Source: Mesomycoplasma ovipneumoniae ATCC 29419 (lineage in GTDB: Bacteria > Bacillota_I > Bacilli_A > Mycoplasmatales > Metamycoplasmataceae). Taken from it: 64,000 bases of DNA. Position numbers and translations under genes: made by a program. The stretch covers positions 558,001 to 622,000 of the forward strand of contig NZ_CP118522.1 in the NCBI RefSeq assembly GCF_028885435.1, written 5' to 3'. Positions 1 to 12,172 of the stretch are shown here, in pieces. The number at the start of each line of letters is the position of its first letter. Position 1 is the first letter of the stretch. Below the pieces are notes generated by a model. That model searched no databases. It saw only the letters and a list, made by a program, of their open reading frames with translations, and was not told the origin of the DNA.

Positions 1-2
1 TT

Positions 3-3000
3 TTAACTTTGCTCTGTGGTTTCTGGTGTTGAATCGCTTGAAGTTTGACTCGCGCTAACTTGTTTAATTACAGTAATATTGAATTTTTTTGAATAACGAT
101 ATTTTTCTTCTTTTGGTTGTTGGGTAGGTTCGGCGGACGCTGGAGTTTCAGCTGGTGCTGGAACTGCTGGAGTTGGAGCTGGGGAAGTTGTTGGTTCGGC
201 AGCTGGAGCGGGTGATGCAGGCGCTGGTGATGGGGCTGCCGGAGCTGGTGCAGCTGGGATTTCTTCAGAAGTTAAAACTTGCTTTGTTTCAACAGTTGCT
301 GGTTCGCTTGATCCACTATCTGTTTGTTGGTCGGTTTGGCCTTGATCTGAAGTACTCCCATTATTTTCTTGTTGCTGACTAGTTTGGTTTTGATCTGAAG
401 TGCTTTCACTATCACTTTTTTCTTGATCAGTTTGGGTTTGATCTGAATTTTCTTCGACTTTTTTTGCTTCTTGATCGGTTTTTTCTTCGGCAGTAAGTTG
501 ATCTAGATAAGATTCTGGAATTCCTACTTGAATTGTGATAAGTTTTTTATTTGGATCCTTTAAAATATCATCCTTAATTTCGATGTTAATTTTTAATTTA
601 GGACTATCTTTTTCTGTTGAAGTAAATAAACTAGTAAAACTTTGTTTAAGAATTTGGCTAATTTCTGCACCAAATTTTGGTAATTTTTTTGTAAGTTCGT
701 CTTGTTTTTCAGTTTCAACAGGGGTTTGAGTTTCAGTTTCACCTTCAGTTGGCTGAACTTCTTCAGTTTTTTGTTCAGTTTCAGATTCTTGAGCTTGTTG
801 TTCTCCTCCGCCTTCTTGAGTTTGTTGTTCGGCTTGAACTTCTTGCCCTTGTTGAACTTGCCCAACTTGTTCACCTTGTTGAGTTTCTTGAACTTGTTCA
901 GTTTTCTCAGTATCACTAAAAGGTTTTGCAAGCGATTTTAATTCTAAAATTTGCGAAGAAAGACTAGAAACCAAAGCTGCTTGAACCGCAACTGCACCTG
1001 AGCCACTTGTTGTCCCGCCATTTTGTTCGGTTAATTTTTGAAAATCTTCCTCACTAAGGTGAATTGTTTGGTAAGAAACGGGAATTGCATCGATTATTTG
1101 GTCAAGTTTTTTAGTAACTTCATTAATTTTTGCAGTTTTTTCGTCAATTGTTTTGAGTATTAGTGTGGTTTTTGGACTTTCAAAAAGTGGAGCACTAATT
1201 GTTCCAAATTCATCCCTTATTCCTAATTTGTAATAATAGTTAATAGCTTTATATTTTTTTGAAATATCTTCATTTTGGACAGAAGGGTTTTGTTTTTTAA
1301 TTTCCTCAAGATCGCTCAGTGAAATTTCATCATTTGGCTCAAAAATAATTTCTGAATCTAGAAGGGCAATTTCTGACCAATTTTGATAATTATTTAGAAG
1401 ACCTGCTTTGTAATAAAAGGCACTAATTACATCTGCTAAAGTTTCAAAATTAGCGATATTTTCGTCAATTTTTTCAAATTTTGCAATTTGATCACTTTTT
1501 TGGGCAAAAAGGTTTAGACTTGTTAATGATTCAAGAATTTTTTCATCATTTTTTAAAGTTGAAATTTTGGACTTAACATCTTTAGGTAAAAATAATGTTG
1601 ATACAAATCCTGAATTTTCAAGGTTGCTATATTGATTATTAAAGCTAAATTTCTTAAAATTGCTTGAATTAAGTTTAACTTGTGTTGCACTTTCAAAAAT
1701 TTTATTTCAATCAAAATTATAATCTCTATCAAGATCAACAAAATTAAAAATTAAACCTGATATTTTTAAAAAATCAACAAATGCTTGAACTACAAGTCTA
1801 GGATTTTGTTTTGCTAAAAATGAATAAAAAGCACCAGTTTCATTAGGATTTTGCAAAAACTGAGTCGAATCTAATGAAATTGTACCGGTTTTTTGCGCAT
1901 GTAGTGAATTATCAGCCTTAAAACTATTTGCATAGTCAAATGGGAAAATTAATGTTCCAGTTCAAGCTTTGATTAGACTTTCATGATTTGAATAATTATA
2001 ATTATAACCACTTATACTTTGAAGATAACGACTTAATTTTTCAAAATCATTATCTTGAATTAGTTGATCAATTTCTTTTTTACTATAAGGATTGTTAGAA
2101 TCTAGTAAAAAGTATTTGTATTTTGGTTGTTTTTTGGTTTGAGTATTACCTTCAGATTGGTTAGTAGATTCGGGTTGAGCTGTTGTGTCATTTTGGGAAG
2201 TTGCGTCAGTTGTTGTAGATTGGGTGGTTGTTGTAGATTGGCTTTCGGTGGAAACAGTATCATCTTGTACAGAAACTTGTTTTGCCTCTGATTCTTCAGT
2301 TTTTTCAGTTTTTTTAACTTCAGAAAGTTCTTTTTTATCCTTAGCAGTATCATCTTTTTTGAGCATTTTTAAATCAAAATTTTGATTTAAAAAAAGAAAA
2401 TAGCGTCCATCGTCAATTTTTTGGTCGCTATTTTCATCAATAATGCTAAAGTTTTCTAGGTTAAGAACACCTAATTTTTCTTCAACTATTTCCGATGATT
2501 CTTTACCGTAAAATTTCTCAGAAATTTGAATTCTATAAGGTAATTTTAAGTCAAATTTACTGTCATTTTTAGAAATTTCAACATTAAAAGGATCAAAAAC
2601 TAAATTAACACCTTCATTAGGTAATTTATTTGATGAATTTTTTAATCCAATATTCAAAGGTTTTTCTAAAACTTGATTGATTATTTGAACGATTTCTTTA
2701 TTAATTTTTTTGTTTTTTATGTCAAAATTCGATAAGGTGAATTTTGTCTGTAATAAATTTAGAAAATCTAGAACACTAATATTGACTAATTTTTTAGATT
2801 CAGTATTTGATAACTCAATACTTTCTATTAAAGATTTTGAAGTTGTAAATAATGAGTTTCCTTCATTATCAACAATTCTAACTGGTTCAATTCAACTTTT
2901 AACTTCAGGAAAATCAAGTAGTTTTTGAGCTTCTAAACTAAATTCAGCTTTCAAAAATAAATTTAAAAAACCTCTACCATCAACAAAGGCATATTCATTT

Positions 3001-3854
3001 GTTAACTGATTTTTTTCAAAGGTAAAATTAAAGATTTTATTATTAGAATCAGGAATTAAATTTTCCTCACTATTGTATATATCAAATAAAATATGCTTGA
3101 TTTGTGGTAATAATTTACTTATTTTATTTTCAAGCTCCTTTGAAGTACGGGCTAAATTCAAAAAACTTAATATATCCTCAGCTCGCCTTAGAAAAATGTT
3201 GTCATTTAAAGTCGCCTGGGTATTTCCCGAATCAGCTGAGAATTCTTTGGTTGAGTTTTTATCTTTTAGACTAGAAAATTTAGTTTGAAAAAGTTTGATA
3301 ATTTTTTGTAATTTAGAGCTAAAATTTGATCGTAAAAATTGTGATTTTTGCAAAAAACTAATTTCTTGAGAATAAATATCTGATTGCACAAAACTTTGGT
3401 CAGGCAACTTTTGTTTAACTTGATATTTAATTTCAAAACTTCGACTATCATCATTTGCTGTAATATCAACAAATTTTAGGTGTGGTTTATGAATATCAAC
3501 TTCATCAGTGAGATCAATTTTTTGGTTTAGATCATTTGTTTTTTGAAAAACATCAACAAGGCGACTAAGATCGAGATCCTTTTGTTTGTTTCCGTTTTCA
3601 TCAAAAATTATGTTTTTTATACTATAATAATCATCATTAGCAGATAAATCACCTAATTTAAATGAGACTAAGTTAATTTTTTTGGCAAAATTTTGAACAT
3701 TTTCTCGCGGATTACCCGAATAAGAAATCCGAGTAGTTAAAACGGCAGTAGCCGTAAAAACCCCAACCCCAAAAAGACTAACTGCTATTCCCGTTTTTGA
3801 CAAAATATTTTTTCTCAAAACATTAAATAGTGATTTTTGTTTAGGTTTACTCAT
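3..3854 (-). CDS. P146-like adhesin, P97 superfamily surface protein
   Basis: Encodes about 1283 aa read with TGA as Trp. The N-terminus is basic followed by one hydrophobic segment (residues about 20-45, KTGIAVSLFGVGVFTAT), a signal/anchor typical of M. hyopneumoniae-group adhesins. The body begins with the P97-family pattern of an asparagine-lysine-rich beta domain. The C-terminal quarter (about residue 960 on) is low complexity: a Gln/Glu/Thr-rich block, an Asp/Gln/Ser block (SDQNQTSQQQ-like units) and a Pro/Ala block (PAPAAPSP, PAPTPAVPAP). Family knowledge: P146 is a cilium-binding adhesin cleaved at the surface, with variable Q, P and S repeats. Length and layout match that family. I chose the ATG at 3854 because a -10 box lies just upstream, suggesting a leaderless or very short-leader mRNA; an in-frame ATG at 3860 is the alternative. 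The stop codon lies at 3-5, so the gene is complete. Confidence 0.75.
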
Positions 3855-3863
3855 AATCATATA

Positions 3864-3869
3864 ATTATA
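3864..3869 (-). promoter_or_regulatory. -10 box of the P146-like gene
   Basis: On the minus strand TATAAT lies 4-10 bases upstream of the two candidate start codons, and no Shine-Dalgarno sequence is visible. This arrangement implies a leaderless or nearly leaderless transcript. No convincing -35 box is seen. Confidence 0.55.
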
Positions 3870-3943
3870 CCTTAAAGTAAAATTAAATCTACATTAATTT
3901 AAAAAATTAAGCCCAATTTTTGCATTCAAATCACTATGAACGG

Positions 3944-4567
3944 CGTCAAACTGCAAACTCAAGAAAAATAACTATCAAAGCAAAAACACTGAATTTTAAA
4001 TCTGACCATCATGAAAAAAATCTGCTTATTAATCAAAGAAAGTAAACTAAAAAAGCTAAAATTTTAGCTAAAAAGCAAAGTTATAAAATATTTAAACTGC
4101 TTTTTAGTTTAAAACACTGACAAAAATCATAAAAAATACAACTGCTATTTAAACTCAATGCAAATAGAAAACTCATTTTTATTTACATAGAGCCTAAAAA
4201 ACATATGAAGTTTTGAAAGAACAATAACCAAAAGCCCTAAATTTAAAGATTTCTAAACAGGTAAATTTAAAGCATTCCATTATATTTAAAAACATAATGG
4301 ATAATTCGCATTTTCTGATTTTTTATGCCAAAACATAAGTAATTCCCCTTAATTCTAATTTCTAAATTTATTAACTATTCTTAAGTGATGTTTATTATAA
4401 CATAATTTTATTTTTGATCAAGCTTTTTTTTTTTTTTTTTGCAAAACCTTAATTTTAAATAATAAAAATTAAGGTTTTAGCCTCAAAAAACCCGGATTTA
4501 CCGTTATTTTTTAATATTTGTATTGAATAAAAAGTGAATGTTTTCCATCAAACTGGGAAACTCAGGA
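3944..4567. mobile_element. Element A copy 1 (IS-derived repeat, left end truncated)
   Basis: Fills the gap between the P146-like gene and the first B gene. The right end is AACTGGGAAACTCAGGA, the shared terminal inverted repeat. The left end is a damaged GTCAAACTGCAAACTCAAG junction, so the outer left part is missing. Inside, on the minus strand: a 17-T run (4424-4440), a promoter TTGATC (4416-4421) with a 16-base spacer to TATAAT (4394-4399), then the conserved stem-rich region. No protein frame is conserved with the other copies. Confidence 0.75.
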
Positions 4568-4727
4568 GTTTTTATATCGGCTAAGTTATTTACTCAGCAC
4601 TTAAAAAATAAATTGATAAAAAATTCAGGCAACTTTTGCTAATAAACAAAATTTTTCTAACAAAATATTTATTTTTGAATAAACAAAAATAAAAAAAGCT
4701 AAAAATTTAAAAAAGAATTTAAAATTT

Positions 4728-6557
4728 TTAGATTCGAAGTTTTTTGCCATTGAAAAGATCAGCAAACATTTTCTCATCATCGCGAGTTTTCTCGCTATAA
4801 CCACCGCGAAAATCTGTTTTTGAAATTTCTTCAAAATAGTAATTTTTCTCTCTAGAATTTCAAGAAAAATCAAAGTGGCTTTCTAAAATCAATTTCTTTT
4901 CTTGCAGGGTATATAAATCCGAATTTTCTACAAAATCGTCAAAATACTTAAATTCATGAGTTGTTTCTTCTTGAAATTTTTTAATTGCATCACGATATAA
5001 AATTAGTTCTTCCATAGAAGATTTGATTACATTTTTATCTAAATAATTTGATTTTGATGAACAAGAAAAAACAAACTGCGGATCTTGGTTATTTCGTAGA
5101 AAAATATCTTGCTCAAGTTTGACTAATTTTTCCTTAAAATAATATTTTAAAATTTCGTATTTACCTTGGAAAATATCGTCATATAGATTTGAATGTCCAA
5201 ATCAGTAATAAATTTTTTGCCCGTCAACATACAGTAAAATAAAATTTTTTAAGGAAATGGGTGAAATTCACCCAGTGTCTGTGCTATAAGCCGAACGATA
5301 ATACGGTTTAAACCAAAAAACTGGCTTTTTTGAGTCAAATTGGGAAATTATTTCATCAAAAAGTCCATATTCTTGTCCACCAAAGTAAAAAATTTCGAAA
5401 TTTTCAAGTTTTAATTTTGCTCAGCTTGGCAAAATAAAATAGTCAGGTTTAGCAAGATTGAGATTCTCAGTGTCCATATGATATCTAGGACCAAATAAAA
5501 TTTGCAACAAATAGATAAATTCAATTTTATTTGTTCATTTATTCAAATTATCATAATAAAATTGACCGTTTTTACCAAAAAGGTTGATGCAAAATTTTCG
5601 ATATTCCGGACCAAATTTATCAAATCAACTAAGAATAAATTTATCACGATTTTCAATGTTTAAATCAAGCTTTTTAATCCCGTATTTTTTAAATTTTTCA
5701 AGCAAATTATCATAAGTTTCAAAAGTAAATACATTTTGAATTGGTTCAATTTGGGTTTTTTCGCAAAAATTATAACCCTGTTTTAACAACAAATTGTAGA
5801 TATTTTCTACATTTTCTCCTAAATATTGTTTGTTTGTATCTACAAATTTTGAATTATATTCGTATCTTTTTGATAAAAAATCAAAGATTTTTTCATGGTA
5901 ATTTGCTAAATTTTTTGGTTTTGCATAAGGAACACTTTCCTGAATTTCCTTAATAATTAGAGCTTCAATTTTTTTTAGTTCATCTTTTGATTTGAACATT
6001 TTTTTAAAAACCGCAGGAAAGGAAATTGAAAATTCACATTTTTCTTTGTCACCAAAATTTTCAAAAGCAACGATTAGTAGTCTAAAATCTTTAGTCTCAT
6101 AGGGAGTGTCCGAAAAATAGGGTTCTCATTTATACTCATCACTTAGATTTTCTTTTTTTCGACAATAATCTTCGTCACCTCATCTACGCGACAAACACCT
6201 AATTTCATCATAAAAATCAAAGTGTTTCAGTTTTTTCGAAAAAAAGACTGTTTTTGGGATATCTTCCAGTCTTAAATTATAAACATAATCATCACGTTTG
6301 TAATCTAAGCCAATAATAGTTTCAATTGGATTGTCTGCAACCTCACAAAAATCCATGACATATACTCATAAAAAGTCTGGAATTGCTTCATATTTTTCAT
6401 AGGGATCATAGGAAAAATCATTATCGGAAAATATGTCTTCAACTGAGCGATAAGTTTTAAAATCAATATCTAAATATTTTAGATTTCTTAATTGTTTTAT
6501 TGATTGTTTTCTTAATTGTTTTCTTGCTATAGACATCAAATCTAATTGGTTTTTCAT
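4728..6557 (-). CDS. B-family protein copy 1, function unknown
   Basis: About 609 aa with in-frame TGA Trp codons; not recognised. No signal peptide or membrane segment, so probably cytoplasmic or exported by another route. It is rich in Asp/Glu/Lys/Phe/Tyr. Conserved landmarks shared by the four copies are ESVPYAKPKNLANYHEKIFD, PIQNVFTFETY, NIENRDKFILSWFDKFGPEY and FYFGGQEYGLFDEIISQFDS. The start ATG (MKNQLDL) follows AAAAGGTGG at about 8 bases, and this leader overlaps the 3' end of the A-type pseudogene, as expected of a translationally coupled A-B operon. It is the first of four tandem copies. Confidence 0.8.
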
Positions 6558-7091
6558 ATAAAATCCACCTTTTCAACATTTAACATTTTTATTATTAGTA
6601 TACTGATTTATAAAAAAGAAGGTTTTTCAACACGAGTTTGATTTTGAAGTTCTCTAAAGTCAACAACATGAACTTTAAATTTTAGTTTTGGCACACCATT
6701 TTCAAAATAGAGCTCATTTTTTTGTTAACAAATTCAAGTGATAAACTATTTAAAATTAGCCGACCGTCTTGATTAATTTGAATTTCAATATCATCTGATT
6801 AGGAGGGACTGAATTAGTGCTTGTTTTGTTTAGATATGTTTGGGCTTTTTTAATATTTGCATTAATAACAAGCGAATTTTCATGGTTTTTGGTTGGAAAA
6901 ATTTCGGCTAAATCACCAAAATTTAGTGATTTTTTTGAATTTAACAAATCTAAATAACGGGTTGTGAGTTTAAAATCTGAATAGCTTTTTGTACTTTGAA
7001 AATGTCAAAGTATGCTAAAAACACTTAGACTTAATAATCAAAAAGTAATAATATTAACAATGAACTTAAAAAGTTTCAGTTTTTTATTCAT
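6542..7091 (-). pseudogene. A-family membrane protein copy 1, internally deleted
   Basis: The N-terminus is intact: lysine-rich start, hydrophobic segment (about residues 10-32, IVNIITFWLLSLSVFSILW) and a short ectodomain up to about 120 codons. A frameshift near 6790 breaks the frame compared with copy 4. About 900 bp of the central and C-terminal coding region is then missing, and the sequence jumps to the conserved end (MLNVEKVDF) that overlaps the start of B copy 1. It is a decayed partner of the downstream B gene. Function unknown. Confidence 0.75.
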
Positions 7092-7319
7092 GTTTTCTCA
7101 CTTTTTATATACTATATTCAAATTCTTTACTCAATGAAATTATAGCATACACTAAAACTTTTTAGGGAAAATTTCATTAAAAATTCAGCGTCTTAAAAAA
7201 ATTGATAAAAATTCAAGCAATTTTTGCAAATAAACAAAATTTTTCTAACAAAATTTTTATTTTTGAATAAACAAAAATAAAAAACCTAAAAAATTTTAAA
7301 AAAAAAGAATTTAAAATTT

Positions 7320-9125
7320 TTAGTCTCGAAGTTTTTCGCCGTCGAAAAGATCAGCGAACATTTTCTCATCATCAAGAGCTTTCTCGCTATAATCACCGCG
7401 AAAATCTGTTTTTGAAATTTCTTCAAAATAGTAATTTTCGTCTCTAGAATTTCAGGAAAAATCAAAGTACCTTTCTAAAATCAATTTTTTTTCTTGTTGG
7501 CTATATAAACTCGAATTTTCTACAAAATCGTCAAAATACTTAAATTCATGAGTTGTTTCTTCTTGAAATTTTTTAATTGCATCACGATATAAAATTAGTT
7601 CTTCCATAGAAGATTCAATTACATTTTTATTTAAATAATTTGATTTTGATGGAGAAGCAAAAACAAACTGCGGATCTTGGTTATTTCGCAGAAAAATATC
7701 TTGTTCAAGTTTAACTAATTTTTGTTTAAAATAATATTTTAAAATTTCGTATTTACCTTGGTAAATATCATCATATAAATTTGAATGGCCAAATCAGTAG
7801 TAAATTTTTTGATCGTCAACATACAATAAAATGAAATTTTTTAATGCAATTGGGGAAATTCAGCCGGTGTTGGCGCTATAAGCAGAACGATAATACGGTT
7901 TAAACCAAAAAACTGGTTTTTTTGAGTCAAATTGTGCAATTATTTCATCAAAAAGTCCGTATTCTTGGCCGCCAAAGTAAAAAATTTGGAAATTTTCTAG
8001 TTTAAGTTTGGCTCAACTTGGTAAAATAAAATAATCCGGTTCGTCAAGGTCGACATTCTCGGTGGGGAAAAAATATCTAGGACCAAATAAAATTTGCAGC
8101 AAATAGATAAATTCAATTTTATTTGTTCATTTATTCAAATTATCATAATAAAATTGACCATTTTTACCAAAAAGGTCGATGCAATATTTTCGATATTCAG
8201 AACCGAATTTATCAAATCAACTAAGAATAAATTTATCCCGGTTTTCAATGTTTAAATCAAGCTTTTTAATCCCGTATTTTTCAAATTTTTTAAGCAAATT
8301 TTCATAAGTTTCAAAAGTAAATACATTTTGAATGGGGTTAATTTTGGTTTTTTTACTAAAATTATAATTCTCTTTTAATAACAAATTGTAGATATTTTCT
8401 ACTTTTTTGCCTAAATATGCTTTATTTATATCTAGAAACTTTGAATTATATTCATATCTATTTGATAAAAAATCAAAGATTTTTTCGTGATAATTTGATA
8501 AATTTTTTGGCTTTGCATAAGGAACGCTTTCTTTGATTTCCTTAATTATCAGATTTTCAATTTTTTTTAGTTCATCTTTTGATTTGAACATTTTTTTGAA
8601 AAACTGCAGGAAAGGAAATTGAAAATTCACATTTTTTTTGTCACCAAAATTTTCAAAAGCGACGATTAGTACTCTAAAATCTTTAGTCTCATAGGGAGTG
8701 TCCGAAAAATAGGGTTCTCATTTGCATTTATCACTTAGATTTTCTTTTTTTCGACAATAATCTTTATCAGTTCATCTACGTGACAAACACCTAATTTCAT
8801 CATAAAAATCAAAGTCTTTCAGTTTTTTCAAAAAAAAGACTGTTTTTGGGATATCTTCTAGTCTTAAATTATAAACATAATCATCACGTTTGTAATCTAA
8901 GGCAATAATAGTTTCAATTGGATTGTTTACAACCGCGCAAGAATCCATGACATAAACTCATAAAAAGTCTGGAATTGCTCGATATTCATTATTACAATCA
9001 TTGGGAAAATCTTCATCGGAAAATATCCGTTCAATTAAGCAATAACTTTTAATATCAATTTCTAAATATTTTAGTTCTTTTAATTGTTTTTTTGCTTTAG
9101 ACTTCAAATCTAATTGGACTGCCAT
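7320..9125 (-). CDS. B-family protein copy 2, function unknown
   Basis: About 601 aa, closely related to B copy 1, with all family landmarks (NIENRDKFILSWFDKFG, QEYGLFDEIIAQFDS, YYWFGHSNLYDDIYQGKYEI). Compared with copy 1, one A is missing in a run near 8632 and one base is added near 8600. The two indels cancel, so only about 12 codons are altered (QFPFLQFF in place of SISFPAVF) and the frame stays open. Start ATG (MAVQLDL) lies inside the 3' end of the A copy 2 pseudogene. The 7092-7319 gap to A copy 1 holds only AT-rich sequence. Confidence 0.8.
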
Positions 9126-9631
9126 ATAAAAAATGTACCTTTTCTACACTTAACATTTTATCCCTGTCTACATGTTTCTTTTTAAGCCTTACTCTTCTTA
9201 CATGATAACTTGGGAAAAATTTTTGTATATGATTTTGGATTAGATTGTTTATCAGGAATCTCAAAAGCATTTTTAGGGTACTTTCAATCAATAGAATCAT
9301 GAGCAAGTCCACTTCCAGTAACAAAAGGACCTTTAGTAAAATCGGGATCCTTATTTAAATTATTATTTTGTCTTCGTAGCCATCCGTTTCCTACAATCAA
9401 ATTTGCTGTATCTCTTGTTTTTTCAGCCAAATTTATCATAACTCGTCAATTATATGAATAAAAATCAATAGGTGAATTTAGTTTCTTATCCATAATTTTA
9501 AGGTCATCAACATTTTTATTATTTTTTACTGAACTAGGCAAGAAAATATCAATAATAATTTTGGTTAATTCTGATTGGACTAGCAAACTTCCAACCGCTA
9601 AAAGTCAGGCACATTTTTTACAAGTAAACAT
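9097..9631 (-). pseudogene. A-family protein copy 2, C-terminal remnant
   Basis: Only the C-terminal third of the A protein remains. An ATG at 9631 opens a short frame (MFTCKKC) that joins the conserved block WLLAVGSLLVQSELTK and SPIDFYSYN, then GPFVTGSGLAHDSIDWK. A frameshift near 9215 separates this from the conserved tail (PSYHVRRVR to MLSVEKVHFLYG). The 3' end overlaps the start of B copy 2. Whether any product is made is unclear. Confidence 0.7.
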
Positions 9632-9745
9632 AAATTCAACTAACAAAATTGCTATTTTTAAATAGATAAAAAAGAAAAACAGGTTAAAAATTTTAAAAAT
9701 AAAGTTAAATCTTTTATCATTAAATTTATTAATTAACAAAAAGAC

Positions 9746-11515
9746 CTACGATTTTCCTTTTATCTCAATAAATTTTTTACTTTTATGACCACGAAAATCT
9801 ACTCTTGCAATTTCATCATAATATTCAGTCCAATCATCAGAATCTCAAGAAAAGAGAAGGTGTTGTTGTAAAATTAATTCTTTTTCTTGTTGGGTATATA
9901 AATTAGTATTTTCTAGAAAGCGTCTAAAATACTCAAATTCATGATCTGTTTCTTTTAGAAATTTATTCAAGGCATCTCGATATAAAATTAATTCTTCCAT
10001 AGATGATCCAATCACATTTTTAGTTAAATTATTTTGCCTTGGTGGTCATGAGACATAGAACTCCGGATCCTTACCATCACGCAGAAAAATATCTTGTTCA
10101 AGTTTGACTAATTTTTGTTTGAAATAATATTTTAAAATTTCGTATTTACCTCCATAAATATCATCATATAAATTTGAATGGCCAAATCAGTAATAAATTT
10201 TTTGACCATCAACATTCAATAAAATGAAATTTTTTAATGCAATTGGCAAAATCCGTGCTTCACCAGCTCCATAGGCGGAATAGTAAAATGGTTGAAATCA
10301 AAAAACTGGCTTTTTTGAGTCAAATTGGGAAATTATTTCATCAAAAAGGCCATATTCCTGCCCGTCAAAGTAAAAAATTTCGAAATTTTCAAGTTTTAAT
10401 TTTGCCCAACTTGGTAGAATAAGAAAATCAGGCTCATCGGGATAAAAATCTAGATCTTCAACTCAATATTTAGGACCAAATAGAATTTGCAACAAATAGA
10501 TTAATTCGATTTTATTTGTCCAATTATTCGCAATATCATAATACGTTTGGCCTCTTTTACCAAAAAGTTCGATGCAATATTTTCGATATTCTGGGCCAAA
10601 TTTATCAAATCAACTAAGAATAAATTTATCACGATTTTCAATATTTAAGTTAAGTTTTTTGATCCCGTATTTTTCAAATTTTTTAAGCAAATTTTCATAA
10701 GTTTCAAAAGTAAATACATTTTGAATTGGATCAATTTGCGTTTTATCACCAAAATTATAATTCTCTTTTAATAACAAATTGTAGATATTTTCTACATTTT
10801 GTCCTAAATATGCTTTATTTATGTCTAGAAATTCTGAGTTATATTCATATCTATTTGATAAAAAATCAAAGATTTTTTCGTGGTAATTTGCTAAATTTTT
10901 TGGCTTTGCATAAGGAACGCTTTCCTGAATTTCCTTAATAATTAAAGCTTCAATTTCTCTCAATCTGCTTTTTGATTTAAATATTTTTCAAAAATAAGCA
11001 GGATAAGAAATTGAAAATTCACATTTTTCAATATCATCAAAGTTTTCAAAGACAACAACAACTTTTTTAAAATCTTTACCATCGCGTAAAGCAGATGCAG
11101 AATAAAGATCAGATTTATAAACAACATTTTCTTCTTCGTTTATTTCGCAATATTCAACGTGGTGACAGTCGCCAATTAAACACTTAATATCGTTATGAAA
11201 TTGGAAATCTTCGAGTTTTTTGGAAAAAAACGAACTTTTTGGGATATCTTCCAGTTTTAAATTATAAATATAATCTTCTTGTTTATAATTTAAGCTAATA
11301 ATTCTTTCAATTGGATTAGGATTGTAGGTTTCTTTAAGGTAATCGTATAAAAAATTTGGAAATGGATAATTCTTATAATAACAATCAGACGTTGAATCCA
11401 CATCATCATCAGTCATATTGCCAATTGAACAACGACTTTTAATATTAATTTCTATATATTTTAGTTTAATTAATTGTTTTTTTGCGTTAGTTACTAAATC
11501 TAATTGCCTTTCCAT
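9746..11515 (-). CDS. B-family protein copy 3, function unknown
   Basis: About 589 aa, open throughout with TGA as Trp. The N-terminal half differs from copies 1-2 (ALRDGKDFKKVVVVFENF, with a DCHHVEYCEI cysteine/histidine patch near residue 115) but the centre and C-terminus carry the family landmarks. The start ATG (MERQLDL) follows AAAAGGTG at about 10 bases. An in-frame upstream ATG (MLKRCIF) at 11539 is less likely because it has no ribosome site. The gene overlaps the end of A copy 3. Copies 3 and 4 form one subfamily. Confidence 0.8.
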
Positions 11516-12055
11516 ATAAAAAATGCACCTTTTCAACATTTAACATTTTTTTTCTTGGTATAAATTCCGACTCAATACCCTTTTCCTCATCCCCTATCAT
11601 TCTTAATCTCCTTACATGATAATTGGGAAAATATATTTTTATGTATGATGGTATTTTTTCATCTTTACTTTTATCAATATCAAACGCATTTTTAGGGTTA
11701 GTTCAATCAATAGCATCGCTAGCTAGACCTTCTCCAACAACAAAGTGATCTTTAGTAAAACCGGAATCTTTATTTAAATTATTATTTGGATCAATTGACC
11801 ATCTATTTCCCACAATCAAATTTGCTGTATCTCTTGTTTTTTGAGCCAAAGTTCACATAACTGGCTCATTAAATGAATAAAAATCAATAGGGGACTTTAA
11901 TTTTTCCTCCATATTTTTACGGTCATAATAATTATCATTAATTTTAGCTTTTACTGAACTATGCAGGAAAGTATCAATAATAATTTTGGTTAATTCTGAT
12001 TGGGTTAGCAAACTTCCAACCGCTAAAATTCAGTAACATTTTCGCAAGTAAACAT
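11487..12055 (-). pseudogene. A-family protein copy 3, C-terminal remnant
   Basis: Same truncation as A copy 2: an ATG (MFTCENV) fused out of frame to the WILAVGSLL block. The longest usable frame runs from about 12040 to the stop at 11487-11489 and includes DFYSFNEPVM, DHFVVGEGLASDAIDWTNPK, FPNYHVRRLR and the conserved tail MLNVEKVHFLYGKAIRFSN. Its last 29 bases overlap B copy 3. The shared breakpoint of copies 2 and 3 suggests that a truncated A-B unit was itself duplicated. Confidence 0.7.
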
Positions 12056-12172
12056 AAATTCAACTAACAAAATTGCTATTTTTAAATAAATAAGAATTTA
12101 AAAAAGTAAGTTAAGAATTTTAAAAATAAACTTAAATCTTTTGTCTTTAAATTTATTAATTAACAAAAAGAT

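Noticed and set aside
155..941. Open frames on the plus strand opposite the P146-like gene
   Set aside because: They arise from the biased codon composition of the low-complexity C-terminus (Gln, Pro, Ser) on the other strand; no ribosome sites or family features.
3890..4600. CRISPR array suggested by multiple dispersed repeats
   Set aside because: Repeats are long, dispersed elements with inverted ends and not short regularly spaced direct repeats; no cas genes seen.
4625..4873. 82-codon minus-strand frame at the end of B copy 1
   Set aside because: It is out of frame with the B gene, which is open through the same region with TGA as Trp and ends at 4728.
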